NCBI GenBank assembly: GCA_963741355.1 | Contig: CAVUIG010000003.1 | Span: forward strand, 1 to 64,000 | From: CAIWHR01 sp963741355 | Lineage (GTDB): Bacteria; Pseudomonadota; Gammaproteobacteria; Burkholderiales; Casimicrobiaceae | Direction of reading: 5' to 3' | Length of the DNA stretch: 64,000 bases | Shown: piece by piece, positions 26,765 through 35,475 of the stretch | Position numbering within the stretch: position 1 is the first letter of the stretch | Layout: each line of letters opens with the position of its first letter | The notes under the pieces: generated by a model | Databases searched by the model: none | The model's input: only the letters and a program-made list of their open reading frames with translations | Told to the model about the DNA's origin: nothing | Translations under genes and position numbers: made by a program

Positions 26765-26959
26765 ATGAACAACATGACCGAAGTGCAGCACCTTGCCGGC
26801 GTCACCCTGTCCGACGACGAGCGCCAGCGCTGCGAAGTGTGGACGCGCGTGATGGGCTATCACCGCCCCGTCTCTTCGTTCAACGTGGGCAAGAAGGGCG
26901 AGCACTGCGAACGCCGATTCTTCGAGGAGGCGCGCGTGCGGCCGGGCCTGCCGGCTTAG
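26765..26959 (+). CDS. Stand-alone glycyl-radical domain of anaerobic ribonucleotide reductase
   Basis: The 64-residue protein carries TRVMGYHRPVSSFNVGKKGE (residues 27-46), which matches the C-terminal glycyl-radical loop of NrdD (RVxGYxxP...NxGKxxE). The Gly at about position 31 would bear the radical. It has its own GGAGG ribosome site five bases before ATG, and the stop of nrdD lies 22 bases upstream. The split therefore looks genuine, not a frameshift. NrdD upstream has no second copy of the loop. The small protein should bind the NrdD barrel and be activated by NrdG, encoded 19 bases downstream. A parallel is YfiD/GrcA, the spare glycyl-radical part of pyruvate formate-lyase. Confidence 0.85.
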   Translation: MNNMTEVQHLAGVTLSDDERQRCEVWTRVMGYHRPVSSFNVGKKGEHCERRFFEEARVRPGLPA

Positions 26960-26978
26960 CCCGCCGCGACGACCCGTG

Positions 26979-27719
26979 ATGCCGGACGGCGCTCCCGGCT
27001 CCGCCGCGGCGCGAGCCGCAGTCGCTCACGCGCTCCGCGTGGGCGGCTTCGTGCCGTTCACGTCGACCGACTACCCGGACGCGCTCGCGGCCGTCGTCTT
27101 CTGCCAGGGCTGTCCGTGGCGTTGCGCCTACTGCCACAACCCGCATCTCATCGCGGCGCACGGGGATGACGAGCGCGACTTCGCGCGCATCCTCGAATGG
27201 CTCGGCTCGCGCCGCGGGCTCCTCGACGCCGTCGTCTTTTCCGGAGGCGAGCCCACCGCGCAGGCGGAGATCGTCGCCGCGGCGGCCGCGGTAGGCGCGA
27301 TGGGCTTCGCGGTCGGTCTTCACACCGGCGGCGCGTATCCGCGACGACTCGCGCAGCTCCTGCCGGAGCTCGACTGGGTCGGCATCGACGTCAAGGCGCC
27401 GAGCGACCGTTACGCGGCGCTGACCGGCGTGCCGGGCAGCGGGATCCATGCGCTCGCGAGCCTCGATCTCGTGCGCGGCGCGGGCTGCGCCTACGAGGTG
27501 AGAACGACGGTGCACCCCGAGCTCACGCCCGCCGACGCGCTGACGACGCTCGCTCGCGAGCTCGCCGCGCGCCGCGTCGAGCGCTGGGTGCTGCAGCAGT
27601 TCCGCGCGACGGGATGCGCGAACGAGACGGTAGCCGCCGCCGCCGCCGGCACCACGATCGATCGCGCGCTGCTCGCGCGCCTCTCCGAGTACGTTCCCGT
27701 GATCGAGGTCCGCGGCTGA
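26979..27719 (+). CDS. nrdG: Radical-SAM activase of anaerobic ribonucleotide reductase
   Basis: The 246-residue enzyme has the radical-SAM cluster motif CPWRCAYC (Cx3Cx2C) near residue 49, the SAM-binding block VVFSGGEPTAQ near 86 and DWVGIDVKAPSDRYAALTG near 130. It resembles the NrdG2-type activators (family known as TIGR02495) rather than the short E. coli NrdG. It should reductively cleave SAM to make the glycyl radical, here on the separate small subunit. I start at the ATG at 26979; a GTG directly before it is also possible. No good ribosome site is seen, consistent with coupling to the upstream gene. Confidence 0.92.
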   Translation: MPDGAPGSAAARAAVAHALRVGGFVPFTSTDYPDALAAVVFCQGCPWRCAYCHNPHLIAAHGDDERDFARILEWLGSRRGLLDAVVFSGGEPTAQAEIVAAAAAVGAMGFAVGLHTGGAYPRRLAQLLPELDWVGIDVKAPSDRYAALTGVPGSGIHALASLDLVRGAGCAYEVRTTVHPELTPADALTTLARELAARRVERWVLQQFRATGCANETVAAAAAGTTIDRALLARLSEYVPVIEVRG

Positions 27720-27824
27720 TCCCAAGGTCGTTCGCAAGTCCCGGGCCGTCGGGTGAATTGGCCGGGACGCCATCCTTCGGCGATGGTAAATTGACCGTCC
27801 GGACAAGGCATGACGGGAGCGGCA

Positions 27825-28199
27825 ATGCCCTTCGACGACCGCAACGTGCTGGGCGGCAAGCTGGCGCCGTGCTCCACGTCGCCGCGGACGGGATTCTTTC
27901 GCGACGGCTGCTGCAACACCGGCCCGGAGGACCTCGGCCTGCACGTGGTGTGCGCGCAGGTGACCGCAGCGTTCCTCGACTTCGCGCGCGAGCGGGGCAA
28001 CGACCTCATCACGCCGGTGCCCGAATACGGCTTTCCGGGCCTGAAGCCCGGCGATCGCTGGTGCGTCTGCGCCGCGACGTGGCGCCAGGCATTCGAGGCG
28101 GGCGTCGCGCCGCCGGTCGTGCTCGCCGCGACGCACGAGGAGACGCTGGCGGTGATCCCGCTCGACGCGCTGCGGCAGGGCGCGCTCGACGCGCACTGA
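27825..28199 (+). CDS. DUF2237 family protein
   Basis: The 124-residue protein has the family pattern NVLGGKLAPCSTSPRTGFFR, DGCCNTGPEDLGLHVVC near residue 29 and YGFPGLKPGDRWCVCAATW near 66. Conserved cysteines suggest metal binding or redox, but no function is established to my knowledge. I use the ATG at 27825 with GGGAG upstream; an ATG at 27810 in the same frame is possible. The stop is ten bases before the next start, so both may be cotranscribed. Confidence 0.85.
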   Translation: MPFDDRNVLGGKLAPCSTSPRTGFFRDGCCNTGPEDLGLHVVCAQVTAAFLDFARERGNDLITPVPEYGFPGLKPGDRWCVCAATWRQAFEAGVAPPVVLAATHEETLAVIPLDALRQGALDAH

Positions 28200-28209
28200 G
28201 CAGTTCTCG

Positions 28210-29178
28210 ATGCGCGCGCTGCGCTTCGACCGCTACGGTCCCGCCGACGTGCTCCATGTCGCGGACATTCCCGAGCCCTCCCCCGGGGCCGGCGAGGTCA
28301 AGGTGCGCGTCCACGCGGTCAGCCTCAATCCGCTCGACTGGAAGCTCCGCGCCGGCCACGTGCGCCTCGTGCCGCTGTTTCTCTCTCCGCCGCGCGGCGT
28401 CGGCACCGATTTCGCCGGCGAGATCGTCGGCGTCGGCGGTGGCGCGACGGCGCGGCACGTCGGCGAGCGGGTGTTCGGATTGCTGGTGCCATTCGCGCGG
28501 CAGGGCGCGCTCGCCGAATACGTGATCGTCGCGGCGGATGCGATCGTTCCGGTTCCTGACGGTGTTTCGTTCGACGACGCGTGCACGCTGCCGGTCGCCG
28601 GCGGCACGGCGCTGCAGGCGCTGGCCGACGTGGCGCGGATCGCGGCGGGGCAACGCGTCCTCATCATCGGAGCGGCCGGCGGCGTCGGCCACTTCGCCGT
28701 GCAGGTCGCGCGGCATCTGGGTGCGCAGGTCGTCGGCGTATGCAGCGCCGGCAACGCCGCGTTCGTCCGGACGCTGGGCGCCGACGAGATCGTCGACTAC
28801 GCGAGCGAGGACTTCACGCGCCGGTCCGATCGCTTCGACGTCGTCTTCGATGCCGCGGGCGTGTCGTCGTTCGGCGCGGCGCGCCGCGTGCTCACGGAGG
28901 CCGGCTGCTACATCAACACCTGCGGTGACTTCGCGGGGGCGGTTGGAACGGCGGCGAGCGGGATCGTGGCCCGGCTCACGTCGAAGCAGCGCGCGATTCC
29001 GTATGCGCTGCGCCGGAGCCCGGCGCTGTTGCAGCGGCTCGGCGCGCTCGTGGCGCAGGGCATTCTGCACCCGCACATCGACCGCACGATCGCGCTCGAG
29101 GACGTCGCCGACGCGCAGCGCGCGATGGAAACGGGACACGGGCGCGGCAAGGTTGTGGTGCACGTCAGCGGCGCGTGA
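28210..29178 (+). CDS. MDR-family NAD(P)-dependent oxidoreductase
   Basis: The 322-residue protein is a medium-chain reductase of the quinone oxidoreductase type without zinc ligands. It has the catalytic-domain block VHAVSLNPLDWKLRAGH near residue 35, GTDFAGEIVGVG near 72 and the Rossmann motif LIIGAAGGVGHFAVQVARHLGA near 154. It ends with the typical HGRGKVVVHVS. Such enzymes reduce quinones or enones with NADPH. Neighbours give no hint of substrate. Confidence 0.85.
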   Translation: MRALRFDRYGPADVLHVADIPEPSPGAGEVKVRVHAVSLNPLDWKLRAGHVRLVPLFLSPPRGVGTDFAGEIVGVGGGATARHVGERVFGLLVPFARQGALAEYVIVAADAIVPVPDGVSFDDACTLPVAGGTALQALADVARIAAGQRVLIIGAAGGVGHFAVQVARHLGAQVVGVCSAGNAAFVRTLGADEIVDYASEDFTRRSDRFDVVFDAAGVSSFGAARRVLTEAGCYINTCGDFAGAVGTAASGIVARLTSKQRAIPYALRRSPALLQRLGALVAQGILHPHIDRTIALEDVADAQRAMETGHGRGKVVVHVSGA

Positions 29179-29221
29179 CCTCCGCGTCGGTGCGGGACGC
29201 CACGTCGCATCCGACGCGTCG

Positions 29222-30422
29222 TCAGAAGAGCTCGAGCGTCGGATCGGCCGGCCGCTCGCGCGCCGGCTAGCACCGCATCCGCGGGTGTCAGCGCGGCGAC
29301 CTTGACGCCGAGGAGCCGGATGCGCCGCTCCAGCGCCACGCGCTTCAGGCATTCGCCGGCGGCGCGCCGGATCGCCTGCGCATCCTGCGTCGGCGCGTCG
29401 ATCGTCCGGTCGCGCGTCACCGTCCGGAAATTGTCGAAGCGCAGCTTCAATCCGATCGTCCTGCCGACATAGCCGGCGCGGCGCAGGTCTTCCGCGACGT
29501 GAACGCAAAGATCGGTGAAGATCTGCGAGAGCTCCGCGCGGTCGCGCACCGCGTCGAGGTCGCGGTCGAGCGTCGTCTCCCGGCTGATCGACTGCGGCTC
29601 GCTCTGCGTGATCACCGGCCGCTCGTCGCGGCCGTTCGCGACCTCGTGCATCCAGACGCCGTAATGCCGCCCGAAGTTCTGGACGAGCCATTGCGGATCG
29701 GCGTGCGCGAGCTCGCCGATCGTCCTGATCCCCAGCCCTTCGAGCCGGACCGATGCCTTGGGACCGATGCCGTTGATCTTGCGCGCCGGCAGCGGCCAGA
29801 TGCGCGATGCGACATCGGCCGCGGTCACGATCGTGATGCCGTCCGGCTTGTCGAGATCGGACGCGATCTTCGCGAGGAGCTTGTTCGGCGCGAGGCCGAT
29901 CGACGACGAAAGCCCGGTCGCGGTGCGGACCGCCGCCTTGATCGCCTGCGCGAGCGCGCGCGCGCGGGCCGCCCAGTCGTCCGCGTCGACGTCGCGGGCG
30001 ACCGTCGGGGGCGGCGTGACGTTCGTGAGGTCGATGTAGATCTCGTCGATGCCGCGATTCTCGATCTCGGGCGCGATCGCGCGCACGGCCGCCTTGAACA
30101 GCTTCGAGTAGCGCTGGTACGCGTCGAAGTCGGCCGGCAGGCGGATCGCATCGGGCGCGAGCCGCGCCGCCTTCATGAGCCCCATGCCGGAATTCACGCC
30201 GAGCGCGCGCGCTTCGTAAGTTGCGGTCGTCGCGACTCCGCGTCCGACGTATTCGCGCAGCGTCGGGAAGCGCTCCTCTCCGGCCGACGGGTCGCCCGCC
30301 TTGCGCCTGCCGCCGCCGATGACGACGGGGCGGCCGCGCAATTCCGGATAGCGCAAGAGCTCGACCGACGCATAGAACGCGTCCATGTCGAGATGTGCGA
30401 TGAGACGAGGAAGGTCGTTCAT
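29222..30422 (-). CDS. dinB: DNA polymerase IV (Y family), 3' frameshift
   Basis: The protein opens HLDMDAFYASVELLRYPELR with the first catalytic Asp and has ATTATYEARALGVNSGMG near residue 66. The second catalytic block near 123 reads RGIDEIYIDL, where most DinB proteins have SIDE-A-Y-D. The thumb and little-finger domains follow (NGIGPKASVRLEGLGIRTIG near 218). Near base 29268 one base must be removed. The corrected tail then ends DPTLELF with a TGA at 29222-29224, resembling a beta-clamp-binding motif. Uncorrected, the frame runs on over 300 bases into the next gene. Corrected length is about 400 residues. DinB extends mismatched or damaged templates. Confidence 0.88.
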
Positions 30423-30554
30423 GTCGGGTCGGGCGCGGCAAGACTACAGTTTAGACGATTCGCGGCTTCGCTCGCCCGGTCAATCGGGATGAGCGCGCGG
30501 CGATCCGGCGTCGCCGCGCGTCGGTGGGTGCCGCGCTGTGGCAATATTCCCGTC

Positions 30555-31633
30555 ATGCAGGCAACGCTCCCCCATTCCGCAGCGGCCCTGGCCGGCCCTG
30601 CGGCCGCCGCGCGTGCCGCGCAGCGCCGGGTCGCCGCGTGGCTCTTCGTCTGCTGCGCGCTGGTATTCGCGATGGTCGTCGTGGGCGGCGTCACGCGCCT
30701 CACGCATTCGGGGCTCTCGATCGTCGAATGGCAGCCGATCGTGGGCACGCTGCCGCCGCTCGACGAGGCGCAGTGGCAGGAGACCTTCGCGAAATACCAG
30801 CTCGACGCCCGAGTACCGGAAAGTCAACGCGGGGATGAGCCTGGCCGAGTTCAAGGGCATCTTCTGGTGGGAATACTTCCACCGCCTGCTCGGTCGCGCG
30901 ATCGGAGTCGTGTTCTTCGTGCCGCTCGTCTGGTTTGCGGCGCGCCGCGAGATCCCGCGCGAATTCACGTGGAAGCTCGCGACGATATTCGCGCTGGGCG
31001 CGGCGCAGGGCGCCCTGGGCTGGTACATGGTGAAGAGCGGCCTCGTCGACGACCCGCGCGTGTCGCAGTTCCGGCTGACGGCGCACCTCGCGCTGGCGTT
31101 CGCGATTCTCGGGGCCATGCTGTGGATCGGACTCTCGCTCGTCTACCCGGAGCGGGCCGACCTCCATACGCGGCCGCAGCGTCGTGCGCGGACGCGATCG
31201 TTCGCGCTTGTCGGCGCTGGTGTTCGTGATGGTGCTGACCGGCGGCTTCGTCGCGGGAATCCGTGCGGGCTTCGCCTACAACACGTTTCCGCTGATGAAC
31301 GGAGCCGTGGTGCCGCCTGAAATCCTCGTGCTCGAGCCCGCATGGCGCAACTTCTTCTACAACATGGCGACCGTGCAGTTCGATCACCGCGCGATCGCAT
31401 GGCTGCTCGCGCTGCTGGTGCCGTGGTTCTGGTGGACGCTGCGCCGCACCCGGGGGCTGCCGCCGCGGGCGCGCGTCGGCGGCGACGTGCTGCTGGTACT
31501 CGTCGCCGTGCAGATCGCCTTGGGGATCTCGACGCTGCTGCTGGTCGTTCCGGTCCCCCTTGCCGCAGCGCATCAGGCGGGCGCCGTCCTGGTCTTCGCC
31601 GCGGCGCTCAACGTCGCCAACGCATTGCGCTAG
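30555..31633 (+). CDS. ctaA: Heme A synthase CtaA/COX15, frameshifted
   Basis: CtaA oxidises heme O to heme A for aa3-type oxidases, in the inner membrane. Four conserved histidines are visible: RLTHSGLSIVEWQPI near residue 50, WEYFHRLLGRAIG near 104, ATVQFDHRAIAW and the final AAHQAGAVLVF. Two indels, near 30808 and near 31170-31190, break the frame. The parts EYRKVNAGMSLAEFKGIFWW and LSALVFVMVLTGGFVAG fit on either side. Corrected length is about 358 residues, normal for the alpha/betaproteobacterial type. The TAG stop at 31631-31633 is the first base triplet of a palindromic element. Confidence 0.9.
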
Positions 31634-31925
31634 GAGCCTGTCGGGCCCGATTTCACGTATGCGTTGCCGGGCCAAAAAGCGATGGATGCGCGGCGCGAGG
31701 CGCAGCGAATATCGTGAATCTTCGCAAGCCGAGCAACAAAGCAGACGCGCTTTTTGGCAGCGGGACCCAAATGAGCGAAGGGACGGGGCGCTTTGGGCGC
31801 CTCAGTTGCCAATTTCTGCGTTGCTCGCCCTCGGCATATTCCCGATATGCACTCGGTCTCGCGCCTTGAACTGCGCCCAAACCGCCTCCGTCGCATACGC
31901 GAAATCAGGCCCGACAGGCTCCTAG
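31630..31925. mobile_element. 296-bp MITE-like palindromic element
   Basis: The element starts and ends with 34-bp inverted repeats that agree at 32 positions. The outer 17 bases are CTAGGAGCCTGTCGGGC at both ends. Inside, the two halves remain imperfectly complementary (for example ATATCG-GAAT and CGAGCAAC occur in both, inverted), so one strand can fold into a long hairpin. It has no coding capacity for a transposase. CTAG at both ends may be a 4-bp target duplication, as for IS5-group elements with YTAR targets. The left end lies on the ctaA stop codon. The remaining 125 bases to the next gene show nothing else. Confidence 0.7.
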
Positions 31926-32049
31926 ACGCGGCTCCCTCGCGAATTCGTTCGCCGCGCAGGCGACCCGGCCGCTCCTCCCGAAATTTTGCGAGTTGCGCCA
32001 TTCGTCGCGAAAGGCGATCATATGCGGTTCCGATGTCGCGAAAGTTGTC

Positions 32050-32748
32050 ATGACCGAACCCCGCCTGCTCGACGAACCCCTTTCCGACGCCGAACTCGAC
32101 GAGCTCGAGGCATTTCTCGCGTCCGATGCGGTGCCGCAGGACTGCATGGACCTCGAGATGCTGGACGGCTACCTGACCGCCGTCGTCTCGGGCCCGGAGG
32201 TCATCCAGCCGTCCGAATGGCTGCCTCAGGTCTGGAGCGACGGCGGCAAGAGCGCCGCGCCCGCGTTCGTCGACAACGAGCAGGCGCAGCGGATCATGGG
32301 GCTCGTGCTCCGGCACATGGTCGGCATCCAGCGCACGCTCAACGAGGCGCCGACGCGATTCCGGCCGCTGCTCTACATGCCCGACGAGAAGCTGCACCGC
32401 AACGAGCGCGCGCCCGCCGAGGCGACCGCCTGGTGCGAGGGCTACATGGGCGGCGTCAAGCTGCGCGATGACGAATGGCAGCCGCTCTACGACGCGGTGG
32501 ACGCGCGCGACTGGGTCTTTCCCATCGAGGCGCTGGCGTTCGGCGATCGCGACGACGACTTCACCGAGTGGGTCGACAGCGACGAGAAGCGCGCCGAGCT
32601 GATCGACGAGCTCCCGGTTGCGACCGTCCTCATCTACCGCTTCTGGCTCGCGCGACGCGAGGACAAGCCCGGCCGCGGCACTGGCGTGCGGCGCAGCGCG
32701 CAGGCGCAGGCCCAGGCGCTGCGCAAGTCGCGACAGCGGTTGCACTGA
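32050..32748 (+). CDS. UPF0149 (YgfB/YecA-type) family protein
   Basis: The 232-residue protein has the UPF0149 pattern: LSDAELDELEAFLASD near residue 9, CMDLEMLDGYLTAVVSGPE near 32, EWLPQVW near 57 and WCEGYMGGVKLRDDEW near 126, followed by the WVFPIEALAF block. It lacks the C-terminal SEC-C zinc motif of YecA and ends in a basic, glutamine-rich stretch. The family is of unknown function. The ATG at 32050 is preferred over in-frame starts upstream because conservation begins there. Soluble, acidic, frame intact. Confidence 0.82.
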   Translation: MTEPRLLDEPLSDAELDELEAFLASDAVPQDCMDLEMLDGYLTAVVSGPEVIQPSEWLPQVWSDGGKSAAPAFVDNEQAQRIMGLVLRHMVGIQRTLNEAPTRFRPLLYMPDEKLHRNERAPAEATAWCEGYMGGVKLRDDEWQPLYDAVDARDWVFPIEALAFGDRDDDFTEWVDSDEKRAELIDELPVATVLIYRFWLARREDKPGRGTGVRRSAQAQAQALRKSRQRLH

Positions 32749-32824
32749 GGTCCGCGCTTGCCGCGGCGACCGCGGCCCGGTAGCGTATGTCTCCGACGGC
32801 ACGCGCCGTGAGGCCCGGGACGGC

Positions 32825-33716
32825 ATGACGCAATCCGCATTCAAGACGCTGCTGCTGATCGTCGGCTCCGCGCTCGGCGGCATCGTGGTGTTCGTCGCCG
32901 GGATCCTCGGCCTCGCGTATTACGGCGACTTCCCCCTGCGCAACGTGGTGTTCGGCGACCGCCCGACGAGGACCGTGTCGCGCGCGCCCGACGTCACGAA
33001 AAGCGCGCGTTACCAAGGCGCCACGGGACAGTGGACGGGTGATTTCGCGAAGCACCAGGATGCCGACACCGTCCTCGACGCCGGCCCGGGGTATTTCACT
33101 GGCGTCGTTACGACCGGCGGTACGCCGACCCAGGGCTTGCGCGTGCGCCTGATGCTGAACGGCGCCGTGCTGAGCCAGTGGGGCGAAAGCGATGCGAAGG
33201 GGAACTACTCGATCGCGGTGCCTTACGGCAACTACCGCGTCGACGGCTTCCAGATCGACCGCGCGTCGGCCGACGCGGTGCTCGGCGGAAAGATCGACAA
33301 TCCGAACAACTCCAGGATGCGTCCGAGCGACGCTGCGCCGGTATCTGCCGAGCGGCCGGGCCGCGCGCCGAATCTCGATTTCATCGATCCCGTGCGCAAG
33401 AGCGTCGCCGCTCGGCGAAGTCTCCCGTGGCAAGCCGATCGTCATCGCCTGGGAGCCGTATCCGGGCGCTTCGGGCTACCGGGTCCGGCTCCTCGAATGG
33501 AAGGAATGGGGCTCCGCCACGGGGGCGACCGACGTCTTCGACCGCGCTCCGGTGCTGAAGGAGCCGTCGTTCAATCCCGCGGAGCACGACGTCGAGCTGC
33601 ACAAGGGCAGCTACTATTCGCTGACGATCGACGCCATCGACGGGAACGGGCGGACGATTTCATCCGCGCCGGCGACGAGCACGTGGGGCCGGCCCGACTT
33701 CCGGGTCGTCGACTAG
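32825..33716 (+). CDS. Membrane-anchored protein with carboxypeptidase-regulatory-like domain, frameshifted
   Basis: The protein begins with one membrane helix (LLLIVGSALGGIVVFVAGILG) and then turns extracytoplasmic. A beta-sandwich region TGVVTTGGTPTQGLRVRLML through AVPYGNYRVDGFQID resembles CarboxypepD_reg-like / Cna-B-like domains. Near base 33412 the frame shifts; the second part GKPIVIAWEPYPGASGYRVRLLEW through SYYSLTIDAID resembles a fibronectin-III-like domain. The TAG is at 33714-33716. Total about 297 residues. I do not know a named family. It lies alone, convergent with malic enzyme. Confidence 0.6.
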
Positions 33717-33740
33717 GCGCGGAGCAGGCGCCCGCCGGCG

Positions 33741-35417
33741 TCAATCGCTCGCGACGTAATCCGTGTAGTGCGGGTCGTACATCTGCGTGCGCACATGTGC
33801 CAGCAGGTCGGACGGCTCGTGCGCGCGGGCGACCCCGGTCCGGAACGCGACGGCCGCGACGGCCGCGGCGATCTTCGCCGAGACGTCGCGGATGCTCGCG
33901 AGCGGCGGGTAGAGGCTTCCCTGCGCGAGATCGGCCTCGCTCACTTCCTTCGCCAGCGTGCGCGCCGCGACGAGGAACATCTCGTCGGTGATCCTGCTCG
34001 CGCGGCTGACGATCGCGCCCATGCCCACACCCGGGAAGATGTACGAATTGTTGCCCTGTCGCGACACGTGCTTCTTGCCCGCGAACGTCACCGGGTCGAA
34101 CGGGCTTCCCGACGCGTACAGCGCGCGTCCGCCGCTCCACTCGTAGGCCTGTTTCGCCGTGCACTCCGACTTCGACGTGGGATTCGACAGGGCGAAGATG
34201 ATCGGGCGCTCGTTGTTGCGCGCCATTTCCTCGACCACTTCCTTCGTGAACGTTCCGCCGACGGCGGCGACGCCGATGATCGCGGTGGGCTTGAGCGCGC
34301 GCACCGCGGACGGAAAGTCGGCGACGGCGGCATGCGCGTGCGCATAGGGACGCTTCTGTGGCGGAAGGTCCGTGCGCGCGGCGACGACCAGCCCCTTCGA
34401 ATCGACGAGCGAGATCCGGCTCCGTGCGGCCGCGTCGGAAACGCCTTCGGCCATCATCGCCGTTGCGGTGAGGTCGGCGATGCCGGTCGCGGCCTCGCCC
34501 GCCCCGAAGAACAGGATCCTCTGGTCGGAGAGCTTGCCGCCGGTGATGCGCAGCGCCGACAGCAGGCCCGACAGCGTGACCGCCGCGGTGCCCTGGATGT
34601 CGTCGTTGAACGAGGCGATGCGGTCACGGTACTTCGCGAGCAGCCGGAAGGCGTTGTGATTGGCGAAATCCTCGAACTGCACGATGCAGCCCGGGAACAC
34701 CTGCTGCGTGGCTTCGATGAATTCCTCGACGAACGCGTCGTACGCGTCGCCGGTGAGCCGGTCCTGCGGCAGGCCGATGTACAGCGGATCGTTGCGCAGC
34801 GCCTCGTTGCGCGTGCCGACGTCGAGGATTACCGGCAGGCCCTGGGTCGGGTGCACGCCGGCGCAGGCGGTGTAGAGCGACAGCTTGCCGACCGGAATGC
34901 CCATGCCGTTGGCGCCGAGGTCGCCGAGGCCGAGGATGCGCTCGCCGTCGGTGACGACGATGATCCGGACGTCCTGGTAGGGCCAGTTGCGCAGCACGCT
35001 GGCGATGCGGCCGCGATCGTTCGCGCTGATGAAGATGCCGCGCGGGCGCTGGAAGATGTGGCCGAACTGCTGGCACGCGAGCCCGACCGTCGGCGTGTAG
35101 ATGATCGGCATCATCTCGTCGGGATGATCGCCGACGACGCGGAAGAACAGCGCCTCGTTGCGGTCGTGCAGCGCGTTGAGGTTGATGTACTTCTCGAGGT
35201 CCGACGTCTTCTTGCGGAAGTTCTCGAGCACGCGCGCGACCTGCAGCTCCTGGTTCAGCGCGCGCGGCGGCAGCAGGCCGCGGATGCCGAGCGCGGCGCG
35301 CTCGGACTCGGTGAAGGCGGTGCCCTTGTTGAGCGTCGGCTCGCGCAGGAGCGCCAGGCCTCGCGGAAACCATGCGGGGACTCCGGCGGTGCCGGGACCG
35401 CGTTTTTCGCCGATCAT
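33741..35417 (-). CDS. NAD-dependent malic enzyme
   Basis: The 558-residue enzyme converts malate to pyruvate and CO2. It has YTPTVGLACQQFGHIFQRPRG near residue 107 (catalytic Tyr), GDLGANGMGIPVGKLSLYTA near 163, the metal-binding block FEDFANHNAF with FNDDIQGTAAVTL near 270, and the dinucleotide site FFGAGEAATGIADL near 300. The size matches the large NAD-type (MaeA/SfcA) rather than the phosphotransacetylase-fused MaeB. The ATG at 35417 has AAGGAAG upstream. It is the last gene of the run porC-porA-porB-porD-like, so pyruvate made here could feed that oxidoreductase, or the reverse. Confidence 0.93.
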   Translation of the reverse strand: MIGEKRGPGTAGVPAWFPRGLALLREPTLNKGTAFTESERAALGIRGLLPPRALNQELQVARVLENFRKKTSDLEKYINLNALHDRNEALFFRVVGDHPDEMMPIIYTPTVGLACQQFGHIFQRPRGIFISANDRGRIASVLRNWPYQDVRIIVVTDGERILGLGDLGANGMGIPVGKLSLYTACAGVHPTQGLPVILDVGTRNEALRNDPLYIGLPQDRLTGDAYDAFVEEFIEATQQVFPGCIVQFEDFANHNAFRLLAKYRDRIASFNDDIQGTAAVTLSGLLSALRITGGKLSDQRILFFGAGEAATGIADLTATAMMAEGVSDAAARSRISLVDSKGLVVAARTDLPPQKRPYAHAHAAVADFPSAVRALKPTAIIGVAAVGGTFTKEVVEEMARNNERPIIFALSNPTSKSECTAKQAYEWSGGRALYASGSPFDPVTFAGKKHVSRQGNNSYIFPGVGMGAIVSRASRITDEMFLVAARTLAKEVSEADLAQGSLYPPLASIRDVSAKIAAAVAAVAFRTGVARAHEPSDLLAHVRTQMYDPHYTDYVASD

Positions 35418-35475
35418 CGTGTGCTTCCTTTCCGGCGGCGCCGCGCATCGGCGGTCAGCCGCGCAATTGAATGGG

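Noticed and set aside
28009..30441. 810-codon minus-strand frame over dinB and the MDR gene
   Set aside because: It is Arg-rich and without motifs, while dinB and the reductase have clear catalytic motifs in other frames.
31630..32883. 417-codon minus-strand frame starting in the UPF0149 gene and ending in the MITE
   Set aside because: It is antisense to a well-supported gene and reads through the element's terminal repeat. No domain is visible.
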